Part shown: one piece after another, positions 25,905 to 36,256 of the stretch
How positions within the stretch are numbered: the first letter of the stretch is position 1
Layout: every line of letters begins with the position of its first letter
Assembly: GCA_036971475.1 (NCBI GenBank)
Contig: JBAIZL010000007.1
Coordinates: 29,896,947 to 29,960,946 of the forward strand
DNA: 64,000 nt
Direction of reading: 5' to 3'
Origin: Prosapia bicincta
Taxonomy: Eukaryota; Arthropoda; Insecta; Hemiptera; Cercopidae
Notes under the pieces: model-generated
What the model was told of the DNA's origin: nothing
Seen by the model: the letters and a program-made list of their open reading frames with translations, nothing else
Database searches by the model: none
Position numbers and translations under genes: made by a program

Positions 25905-28048
25905 ACCTCTTCAAGCGCCATGAGCACAGCAAAATTATCTCTCTGGAGCTATGGAGGTGCTCCTGATGGTAAAGTAGGTGCTGTGCCCAAGACCTCTTCA
26001 AACTCCATAGGCACAGCACAAGCATCTAGAAGAACCTGAGGAGATGGTCCGCATGATAAAAAATAGGTGCTGTGCCAAAAACCTCTTCAAGCTCCATGAG
26101 GACAGTACAAGTATCTCTCTGGAGCTGTGGAGGTGCTCCACATGTTAAAGTAGATAATGTGTTCCAAGCCTCTTCAAGCTCCCTGAGCACAGTACAACTA
26201 TCTCTATGGAGCTGTGGAGGTGCTCCGCATGGTTAAGTAGATAATGTGCTCAAAACCTCTTCAAACTCCCTGAGCACAGTACAAGTATCTCTCTGGAGCT
26301 GTGGAGGTGCTCCGCATGGTAAAGTAGATAATGTGCTCCAAACCTCATCATGCTTCATGAGCTCAGTACAAGTATCTCTCTGGAGCTGTGGAGGTGCTCC
26401 GCATGGTAAAGTAGATAATGTGCACAAAATAGTGTCAAACTCCATGATCACAGTTCAAGTATCTCTCTGGAGCTGTGGAGGTGCTTCGCATGGTAAAGTA
26501 GATAATGTGCTCAAAACCTCTTCAAGCTCCCTGAGCACAGTACAAGTATCTCTCTGGAGCTGTGGAGGTGCTCCGCATGGTAAAGTAGATAATGTGCTCC
26601 AAACCTCATCAAGCTCCACGAGCACAGTACAAGTATCTCTCTGGAGCTGTGGAGGTGCTCCGCATGGTAAAGTAGATAATGTGCTCAAAACCTCATCAAG
26701 CTCCACGAGCACAGTACAAGTATCTCTCTGGAGCTGTGGAGGTGCTCCGCATGGTAAAGTAGATAATGTGCTCCAAACCTCATCAAGCTCCACGAGCACA
26801 GTACAAGTATCTCTCTGGAGCTGTGGAGGTGCTCCGCATGGTAAAGTAGATAATGTGCTCCAAACCTCATCAAGCTCCACGAGCACAGTACAAGTATCTC
26901 TCTGGAGCTGTGGAGGTGCTCCGCATGGTAAAGTAGATAATGTGCTCCAAACCTCATCAAGCTCCACGAGCACAGTACAAGTATCTCTCTGGAGCTGTGG
27001 AGGTGCTCCGCATGGTAAAGTAGATAATGTGCTCAAAACCTCTTCAAGCTCCCTGAGCACAGTACAAGTATCTCTCTGGAGCTGTGGAGGTGCTCCGCAT
27101 GGTAAAGTAGATAATGTGCTCCAAACCTCATCAAGCTCCCTGAGAACAGTACAAGTATCTCTCTGGAGCTGTGGAGGTGCTCCGCATGGTAAAGTAGATA
27201 ATGTGCTCAAAACCTCTTCAAGCTCCCTGAGCACAGTACAAGTATCTCTCTGGAGCTGTGGAGGTGCTCCGCATGGTAAAGTAGATAATGTGCTCCAAAC
27301 CTCATCAAGCTCCACGAGCACAGTACAAGTATCTCTCTGGAGCTGTGGAGGTGCTCCGCATGGTAAAGTAGATAATGTGCTCAAAACCTCATCAAGCTCC
27401 ACGAGCACAGTACAAGTATCTCTCTGGAGCTGTGGAGGTGCTCCGCATGGTAAAGTAGATAATGTGCTCCAAACCTCATCAAGCTCCACGAGCACAGTAC
27501 AAGTATCTCTCTGGAGCTGTGGAGGTGCTCCGCATGGTAAAGTAGATAATGTGCTCCAAACCTCATCAAGCTCCACGAGCACAGTACAAGTATCTCTCTG
27601 GAGCTGTGGAGGTGCTCCGCATGGTAAAGTAGATAATGTGCTCCAAACCTCATCAAGCTCCACGAGCACAGTACAAGTATCTCCCTGGAGCTGTGGAGGT
27701 GCTCCGCATGGTAAAGTAGATAATGTGCTCAAAACCTCTTCAAGCTCCCTGAGCACAGTACAAGTATCTCTCTGGAGCTGTGGAGGTGCTCCGCATGGTA
27801 AAGTAGATAATGTGCTCCAAACCTCATCAAACTCCCTGAGAACAGTACAAGTATCTCTCTGGAGCTGTGGAGGTGCTCCGCATGGTAAAGTAGATAATGT
27901 GCTCCAAACCTCATCAAGCTCCACGAGCACAGTACAAGTATCTCTCTGGAGCTGTGGAGGTGCTCCGCATGGTAAAGTAGATAATGTGCTTAAAACCTCT
28001 TCAAGGTCCCTGAGCATAGTACAAGTATCTCTCTGGAGCTGTGGAGCT
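25905..28048. repeat. 87-bp minisatellite array, about 24.5 copies
   Basis: The unit is 87 bp with the constant core CTCTGGAGCTGTGGAGGTGC and GGTAAAGTAGATAATGTGCT. The first three or four units are diverged and the inner units are nearly identical. Two main unit types alternate: CTCATCAAGCTCCACGAGC and CTCTTCAAGCTCCCTGAGC. The rare CCCTGAGAACAGT variant at 27141 and 27837 shows a 696-bp higher-order duplication (8 units). Because 87 is divisible by three, frames of more than 500 codons stay open on both strands with a 29-residue period. Nothing shows that either is translated. Confidence 0.95.
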
Positions 28049-28362
28049 ATTTGAGCCCGGTAGGAAGAGAGTCTGATTCGGATAAGCGGCGCTACCCACG
28101 CGACCCAGAACCAATGGATCCTTAGCCATAGCCTCTTCATGTCCTTGGTGTAAAGAGTCATTAACTTTCTCTATAGCAATGCTTCCCTCGGGAGCCAAAG
28201 CTTTATCATTCCTATCGTTCATATCATCCGTCGACAACTAAAATAAATAATCAACTTAGAACCAAAAAAGGGGCATTTTATCGATGGTGTTAGAAATAGG
28301 TTGAATTATTTTGCTTTTAAGTTAGTAATACAGAGAAATTTTGAGAAATTAGAGAAGTACAC

Positions 28363-29153
<791 letters not shown>

Positions 29154-30293
29154 ACACACCTACAGACACAAGCAATTCGTACGTGCTTGTGTGTGTGTGA
29201 GTGTCGATGCGGTATTTCAATAATTACTGCCATCTACGAGTTGAAGATCCTATTTACCCCTAGACGGTACTAGCCTAGGTTACCAAGCCATTGTCAAATA
29301 TTTTCTTTATATTTCTTTGTTCGTTCCACTAAATGTTATATCTTGTTTATTTTAAACTAACAATGTTGTTTTTTCACATTTATTAACAACTTCAGTGAGA
29401 CCTACTGGAGTGATAGTTTTGAACCCCGGCATTTACTTAGTCCTACCTGATATCAATACCTTTTTGTACTTACCTTTATTGGAACAAGGAGTAAACACTG
29501 ACTGTGGTACAACATTGCACGCGTGGCGCCATTACGTATCCTGCATCAAGACTCTATAGACCACTCGTCTCCAAATGTTCAGTCCTTTAGTATTCTTTGT
29601 AGACAAAAATAATTCACTGGCTGACGGTCTTAAAATTCGACAAAATTAAGCATCTAAATTAAACATTCGCTACAGACATAAATGGTTTCAAAATTGTAAA
29701 AAGACAAACTATTTGCTTTATGAAAACACATGCAAAAGTGGAAATAGGGATTCTCGTTAAAAAATAGTACGAATATTAAATTTGGAAAAAACCCCTCGTC
29801 TCCCACCTCATTCTTAAAGCCACGTCTTTGGTATAGCGTTAAGTAAATGCAATACAATAACTCCGACAAAGTAATATGTCAAATAGGAATATCCCAGCAA
29901 GTAAGCGTTGCCTACGGGAAACAAATTCCCTTCAACCCTGTTGAAACGTAGTATGGACTAAATAAATACAAAAAACAATTCACACAATTTGGCAAAATTT
30001 ATGACAGTACATTTCAATGAAGTGTGTTGCATTTAATTTATAATCCTAATGGGAAGCTACAAAATACACGTTTTATGAATGCATTTAGTTCTGACTATTT
30101 AACTTGAATATGAAAGATTGGAAGTAAAATATTAAATTGTCGAAAAGATATCCAACTTTTTCAATTGAAATTTCAAAAACAAACTTCTTTATATTTACTA
30201 TTTTCCACGCGTAAGAATTGTTTAGAGTAACGAATCGAGAACAATCTTATTCGATGACGTGTCTATAACGAATGCAGTATGTGCAATACATTA
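29154..30293. other. AT-rich intergenic DNA
   Basis: A 71-codon minus-strand frame (29654-29869) has no recognisable features and is not annotated. I see no other structure before the possible MITE at 30294. Confidence 0.55.
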
Positions 30294-31087
30294 AGGCTGC
30301 GGACATGGGGGCGGCAACGCAACGCAAACTTGAGTTGCTCCGGTCACGACACGCTGTAAACTCGTTGCTCAGTTTCTCAGTTGCCAACAGTATTTGTTGT
30401 GTTGTGTATGCGTTTCTTAAGAGTGCTGTCGTATTAAAATAATTATTTTTATTTGTATATTTTGTGTTTCTCTTTCTTTGAATAGTATTTTATTTTACTG
30501 GTAGCGTTTGTCAGAAAAACAAAATATTGCTGGTTCTGGTCATGATTATGTATCCAAATACTTCAAGACGATACGAATGTTTACTAACAATATTTTTGAA
30601 AATATGTAAAATCGGCACTTAAACTATATAATTTGATTTATTTTAAACTAATATTTATTTCATTACAATGTAATGTTATTTTAAGTTTTGCAGTTATAAA
30701 TAAATAAAATACATATTAAATGAGCAATTAACCTTAGCTGAATGTTATTGTTAATCTTTCTCCAGCTAAAATTTATTTTTCCATCTTTCTCGCTAATTAT
30801 TTGTTTTTTTCTTGATGTTCTAAAATACATTACTTAAAAGGTAGTCATAACTGCTATTGCTCATACGATAATAATTAAAAAATCGGTCTGGGTAATTTCG
30901 TGTCTGGGTATTTTTGGGCAGTAATAGGTTGACTTTGCCTCGCATGATGACGTCATAGAGGTGTAGGCCTACACTGAATTGTCTCTAGCAACTTGATATG
31001 AACAATCGTGTAAACCGACGAGCAACTTTTCTAATAGCAAGTCAAGTTTACGTTGCTTTGCGATCACCAGTTGCTTCCTGTCGGCCT
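30294..31087. mobile_element. Possible non-autonomous DNA transposon (MITE-like) with imperfect inverted ends
   Basis: The left end begins AGGCTGCGGACATGG and contains GCAACGCAAACTTGAGTTGC. The reverse complement of the right end begins AGGCCGACAGG and contains GCAACGTAAACTTGACTTGC. The inner match is strong but sits about 6 bp further in on the right side, so the arms have diverged by an indel. The interior is AT-rich with no frame. I could not find a clear target duplication, so the superfamily is left open. Confidence 0.4.
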
Positions 31088-31669
31088 AAGGAGCACAATA
31101 ATCTATACGTAACTAGGCCTAGAGGAGTTAATTAATATAATTACGTGAATTAATCACAATTAATCAATCATCACGTACGATCATAATTTAATAAGCTAAT
31201 TGAATACATGATGTTCATTAATTGTTAATAATTCAAGGTAAATTTTAATTTGTTATTGTAGTTACATATTGGTTATTGTACTATTACATTTTATTGTATT
31301 GTTGTTCAAAATTGTAACGTACAGTGAAATTAGTTATAGATCCGCCGTAATTATATGTTGATTGCTCTTGACTCGTTAACGGGCCGTACTTTTACTCTAC
31401 ACAAACATTTCCCCAAAGGAAAACCATGAATAAAACAGATGGTTGTGTTTAAATCAGTAAAGATTTATCAAAGCACTCAGAAAAAAAACAATCTGATTTC
31501 TCGACCTAAATGTTTTATCAAGAAGAATATGACATTATACATTACATCACTTTAAATGTTTAGAATGACAACTAAAATGTAACACGAATGTATGTAAGCA
31601 ATACACTAAGTGAAGCAACAATCTTTGAATAAATCATACAATAGACACAGAAAAGATATTAGTATTAAC
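31088..31669. other. AT-rich intergenic DNA
   Basis: I see no gene, RNA or mobile-element signature between the MITE-like element and the 112-bp array. Confidence 0.55.
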
Positions 31670-34634
31670 GCAATATCAGTATTGCCTAAAAGAGTAGGAT
31701 AGCAGGATTAAAACTCATTTTCGTCGTTATGTTTGATAATAAAAAAAACCACACAGTGAGGTGAATTACTTCCAATTCCAGAGCATATCACTATTGCTCA
31801 AAGGGCTAGGATCGCAGGATTAAAACTCCTTTTCGTCGTTATGTTTGATAATAAAAAAAACCACACAGTGAGGTGAATTACTTCCAATTCCAGAGCATAT
31901 CACTATTGCTCAAAGGGCTAGGATCGCAGGATTAAAACTCCTTTTCGCCGCTATGTTTGATAATAAAAAAAACCAGACAGTGAGGTGAATTACTTCCAAT
32001 TCCTGAGCATATCACTATTGCTCAAAGGGCTAGGATCGCAGGATTAAAACTCCTTTTCGCCGCTATGTTTGATAATAAAAAAAACCACACAGTGAGGTGA
32101 ATTACTTCCAATTCCTGAGCATATCATTATTGCTCAAAGGGCTAGGATCGCAGGATTAAAACTCCTTTTCGCCGCTATGTTTGATAATAAAAAAAACCAC
32201 ACAGTGAGGTGAATTACTTCCAATTCCTGAGCATATCACTATTGCTCAAAGGGCTAGGATCGCAGGATTAAAACTCCTTTTCGCCGTTATGTTTGATAAT
32301 AAAAAAACCACACAGTGAGGTGAATTACTTCCAATTCCAGAGCATATCACTATTGCTCAAAGGGCTAGGATCGCAGGATTAAAACTCCTTTTCGCCGTTA
32401 TGTTTGATAATAAAAAAAACCACACAGTGAGGTGAATTACTTCCAATTCCAGAGCATATCACTATTGCTCAAAGGGTTAGGATCGCAGGATTAAAACTCC
32501 TTTTCGCCGTTATGTTTGATAATAAAAAAAACCACACAGTGAGGTGAATTACTTCCAATTCCTGAGCATATCACTATTGCTCAAAGGGCTTGGATCGCAG
32601 GATTAAAACTCCTTTTCGTCGTTATGTTTGATAATAAAAAAAACCACACAGTGAATTGAATTACTTCCAATTCCAGAGCATATCACTATTGCTGAAAGGG
32701 CTAGGATCGCAGAATTAAAACTCCTTTTCGTCGTTATGTTTGATAATAAAAAAAACCACACAGTGAGGTGAATTACTTCCAATTCCAGAGCATATCACTA
32801 TTGCTGAAAGGGCTAGGATCGCAGGATTAAAACTCCTTTTCGTCGTTATGTTTGATAATAAAAAAAACTACACAGTGAGGTGAATTACTTCCAATTCCAG
32901 AGCATATCACTATTGCTGAAAGGGCTAGGATCTCAGGATTAAAACTCCTTTTCGTCGTTATGTTTGATAATAAAAAAAACCACACAGTGAGGTGAATTAC
33001 TTCCAATTCCAGAGCATATCACTATTGCTCAAAGGGCTAGGATCGCAGGATTAAAACTCCTTTTCGTCGTTATGTTTGATAATAAAAAAAAACCACACAG
33101 TGAGGTGAATTACTTCCAATTCCAGAGCATATCACTATTGCTCAAAGGGCTAGGATCGCAGGATTAAAACTCCTTTTCGCCGTTATGTTTGATAATAAAA
33201 AAAACCACACAGTGAGGTGAATTACTTCCAAGTCCAGAGCATATCACTATTGCTCAAAGGGCTAGGATCGCAGGATTAAAACTCCTTTTCGTCGTTATGT
33301 TTGATAATAAAAAAAACCACACAGTGAGGTGAATTACTTCCAATTCCAGAGCATATCACTATTGCTCAAAGGGCTAGGATCGCAGGATTAAAACTCCTTT
33401 TCGCCGTTATGTTTGATAATAAAAAAAACCACACAGTGAGGTGAATTACTTCCAATTCCAGAGCATATCACTATTGCTCAAAGGGCTAGGATCGCAGGAT
33501 TAAAACTCCTTTTCGTCGTTATGTTTGATAATAAAAGAAAACACACAGTGAGGTGAATTACTTCCGATTCCAGAGCATATCACTATTGCTCAAAGGGCTA
33601 GGATCGCAGGATTAAAACTCCCTTTCGTCGTTATGTTTGATAATAAAAAAAACCACACAGTGAGGTGAATTACTTCCAATTCCTGAGCATATCACTATTG
33701 CTCAAAGGGCTAGGATCGCAGGATTAAAACTCATTTTCGTCGTTATGTTTGATAATAAAAAAAACCACACAGTGAGGTGAATTACTTCCGATTCCAGAGC
33801 ATATCACTATTGCTCAAAGGGCTAGGATCGCAGGATTAAAACTCATTTTCGTCGTTATGTTTGATAATAAAAAAAACCACACAGTGAGGTGAATTACTTC
33901 CGATTCCAGAGCATATCACTATTGCTCAAAGGGCTAGGATCGCAGGATTAAAACTCCTTTTCGTCGTTATGTTTGATAATAAAAAAAACCACACAGTGAG
34001 GTGAATTACTTCCAATTCCAGAGCATATCACTATTGCTCAAAGGGCTAGGATCGCAGGATTTAAACTCCTTTTCGTCGTTATGTTTGATAATAAAAAACC
34101 ACACAGTGAGGTGAATTACTTCCAATTCCTGAGCATATCACTATTGCTCAAAGGGCTAGGATCGCAGGATTAAAACTCCTTTTCGTCGTTATGTTTGATA
34201 ATAAAAAAAACCACACAGTGAGGTGAATTACTTCCAATTCCAGAGCATATCACTATTGCGCAAAGGGCTAGGATCGCAGGATTAAAACTCCTTTTCGTCG
34301 TTATGTTTGATAATAAAAAAAACCACACAGTGAGGTGAATTACTTCCAATTCCAGAGCATATCACTATTGCTCAAAGGGCTAGGATCGCAGGATTAAAAC
34401 TCCTTTTCGCCATTATGTTTGATAATAAAAAAAACCACACAGTGAGGTGAATTACTTCCAATTCCAGAGCATATCACTATTGCTCAAAGGGCTAGGATCG
34501 CAGGATTAAAACTCCTTTTCGCCGTTATGTTTGATAATAAAAAAACCACACAGTGAGGTGAATTACTTCCAATTCCTGAGCATATCACTATTGCTCAAAG
34601 GGCTAGGATCGCAGGATTAAAACTCCTTTTCGTC
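31670..34634. repeat. 112-bp minisatellite array, left part (about 26 copies)
   Basis: The unit is 112 bp with landmarks CTAGGATCGCAGGATTAAAA, GTTATGTTTGATAATAAAA and CCACACAGTGAGGTGAATTA. Length varies mainly in the A run. The array is split by the LTR retrotransposon at 34635 and resumes at 41689. Rare variants seen here (GTGAATTGAATT at 32651, ATTGCTGAAAGG, an AACTACACAG variant near 32867, GATCTCAGG near 32926) recur in the same order to the right of the insertion. Once the insertion is subtracted the offset is about 2,014 bp, or 18 units. Confidence 0.95.
34632..34634 (+). repeat. Target-site duplication, left (GTC)
   Basis: The array sequence reads TTTTCGTCGTTATG in intact units. At the insertion the left flank ends in GTC and the right flank resumes with GTC at 41689. 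A 3-bp duplication is therefore visible. Errantiviruses and gypsy elements usually make 4 bp, so one base may have changed. Confidence 0.6.
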
Positions 34635-34732
34635 AGTTATATCAAGAAAGTCCCGTTAGTATGTACCGTTAGTTGATATTAATAGAATCATTAGAAATGT
34701 ATAATCTTAACTATAACGTCATTTAAGATATA

Positions 34733-34752
34733 TTATTATATATATATAGAGA
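34733..34752 (+). promoter_or_regulatory. Putative TATA region of LTR promoter
   Basis: An alternating TA stretch in the first half of the LTR, at a plausible place for a U3 promoter and duplicated in the 3' LTR. The exact start site cannot be fixed from sequence alone. Confidence 0.35.
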
Positions 34753-34878
34753 GATTTAAAGCTTTTGGAGAGACTCATAATACTTCACTCGTTAAAGACT
34801 GTTACTATGCTGGTTTAGGTACCGATTGTTCTAGAGTTCTGTAATAGTTATATGTATTAAGCTGTTGTAAGTTTGTAA

Positions 34879-34899
34879 CAGGCCTTTGGCCTGAATAAA
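34879..34899 (+). promoter_or_regulatory. Hairpin plus poly(A) signal in LTR
   Basis: CAGGCCTTTGGCCTG forms a perfect 6-bp stem with a 3-base loop. It abuts an AATAAA signal at 34894-34899, overlapping no other feature. The same arrangement is kept in the 3' LTR at 41627-41647, where it would serve as the 3'-end processing signal. Confidence 0.55.
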
Positions 34900-34939
34900 T
34901 TGTTTTTTAAAAACCTATCGCTGTTTCGAGTTATTTAAC

Positions 34940-34957
34940 TGGCGCCCGAACAGGGAC
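34940..34957 (+). other. Primer-binding site, tRNA-Lys type
   Basis: The 18 bases TGGCGCCCGAACAGGGAC start with the last base of the LTR. They are complementary to the 3' end, including CCA, of tRNA-Lys(UUU) as I know it from animals. This is the tRNA-Lys class of primer-binding site also used by gypsy and by lentiviruses. It would prime minus-strand DNA synthesis. Confidence 0.85.
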
Positions 34958-35231
34958 AGGCGCGATCTCTTTGCGAATAATTTTTCGATCTCTTATCCGG
35001 AAACTTCGCACATCACCATTGGTGCTGAAACGTGATCGTCTGTTTCAACAGTTAACGCCTGTCGACAAATACAAATCAAGATTCAGCGTAGGATATACTT
35101 CCAAGGACTACAACTACCAGCAGCTTTAACTTCAAAGAAGACATCCCGGCCATTTGCCCAGAGGATCTTCGCAGAACAACAGACAGTCGCAGACCTTCCG
35201 CCAACAACAAGCAGCCAGTCTTCGCCAAATC

Positions 35232-35237
35232 GTAAGT
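35232..35237 (+). promoter_or_regulatory. Putative splice donor for env subgenomic RNA
   Basis: GTAAGT, a full donor consensus, lies in the leader 12 bases upstream of the gag ATG. Splicing from here to the acceptor at 39787 would remove gag and pol and leave the env ATG as the first start of the mRNA. Errantiviruses are known to express env from a spliced RNA. The exact junction here is my inference. Confidence 0.6.
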
Positions 35238-35248
35238 ACAAATCCAAT

Positions 35249-36256
35249 ATGTCTCCTATCTCTAAACCTATCCCACATGAATTTTTAAAATTTATTCCAA
35301 CATATGATGGCTCTCCTCATAAACTTGTACATTATATTGAAACTATTAAAGATTTATTGACTAGTTATTGTAATGAAAACATTTCTGAATTTTCTAGTAA
35401 TCATTGGCTATTATTTAAAGCCAGTATGTCAAAATTAGAGGATCCTGCAGAGCAAGTAGCATATAATAATAATTGTTGTACCGTAAATGAATTAATAGAT
35501 GTGCTCAAAAGAAATTTTGCTGATAGTAGGGCAGCTCAAGATTTAATTTTTGAAATTACAACTATGAAAATGCATTATAAAGAAAACCCTATTGAATTTT
35601 TAAACAGGCTTTATGAAAAAAGAGTAACAGTATTAACAAGATATAAGTTAGATGGTTTTAAAGATACCACTTTGGAACAGCTTGTATCGCAACTAGATTT
35701 AACATTAGTGAGAACATTGTGTCTAGGCGTACCAAACCAACTTGGGGAATACTTACAACTATTTCAAATAAAAACTTTGGATGAAGCTAGAATTAGACTA
35801 ATAAATGATTGTAACATAATATTAAACAGACTGAAATTAACGGGAAGTGAAAGTACACAAAATTCCCAACAAACGTTTAAAAATTTAAAATTTAAATCTA
35901 AAAACTATCAACAATTTAATCCACAAAACTATCAACAATTTAATCCACAAAATTATCAACAATTTTCAAGACCGCAAAACTAAAAACAATTTCCTAGGCC
36001 ACAACAATTTCAAAAACAATGGACCAATAAGTATCAACAACCAACTAATCAAAGGTATCAACCAACTAACCAAACTGTTTCTATGAGAACAATTCGCTCT
36101 AACCCAAAACCTATGCAAGAAATGACTGAAATTGAAAACTCTTCTGATGAGCTTACAGACTTAAAAAATCAAGTAAAATCTTTATCTAATCAATTAAATA
36201 ATTTTTTAGAGTCAAAGAAGCCTCCACCCAAAGATCCACCTTACAATTTCAGTTAA
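35249..36256 (+). CDS. Gag structural protein, interrupted by one in-frame stop
   Basis: Gag would form the particle and package the element RNA. The ATG at 35249 is the first one after the long leader, and the frame runs to a TAA at 36254, a span of 335 codons. It is broken by a TAA at 35981-35983, so the uninterrupted part is 244 residues. The first ~200 residues are a helical capsid-like region with no Cys-His zinc knuckle, as in other errantivirus Gags. Residues from about 218 onward are Asn/Gln/Tyr-rich with three copies of an eight-residue repeat (NYQQFNPQ type, encoded by 24-bp DNA repeats). The stop falls in a degenerate fourth copy. The part after the stop is Gln/Pro-rich and still open. 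It overlaps pol by 55 bases in the +1/-1 frame relation needed for frameshifting. The stop could be a real mutation or a sequencing error. Confidence 0.85.
36202..36208 (+). promoter_or_regulatory. -1 ribosomal frameshift slippery site (U_UUU_UUA)
   Basis: In the gag frame the codons read AAT TTT TTA. The heptamer T TTT TTA is a classical -1 slippery sequence. A TAA at 36199-36201 closes the pol frame immediately upstream, so the pol frame opens exactly at the first base of the heptamer. Slippage here moves ribosomes from gag into pol 55 bases before the gag stop. I did not find a definite downstream pseudoknot by eye. Confidence 0.8.

Larger units (their letters stand above)
34635..34940 (+). 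repeat. 5' LTR (306 bp)
   Basis: It starts AGTTATATC and ends TTATTTAACT, with the 5-bp inverted ends AGTTA and TAACT. It is identical to the 3' LTR except for one T/C difference in the GTCATTTAAG / GTCATTCAAG segment and two extra bases in TAGAGAGATTT. A TATA-rich stretch (about 34733-34752) and an AATAAA signal (34894-34899) are inside it. Confidence 0.95.

Noticed and set aside
26246..28161. Frames of 602 (plus) and 568 (minus) codons with 29-residue repeats
   Set aside because: By-product of the 87-bp array. Both strands cannot plausibly be coding, and neither has a recognisable domain. Kept only as a low-priority observation.
28001..28237. 78-codon minus-strand frame with non-repetitive start (MSTDDMNDRNDKALAPEGS)
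   Set aside because: The composition looks more protein-like than most short frames and it could be an exon. It runs into the 87-bp array, has no clear splice donor or homology I recognise, and is too short to support.
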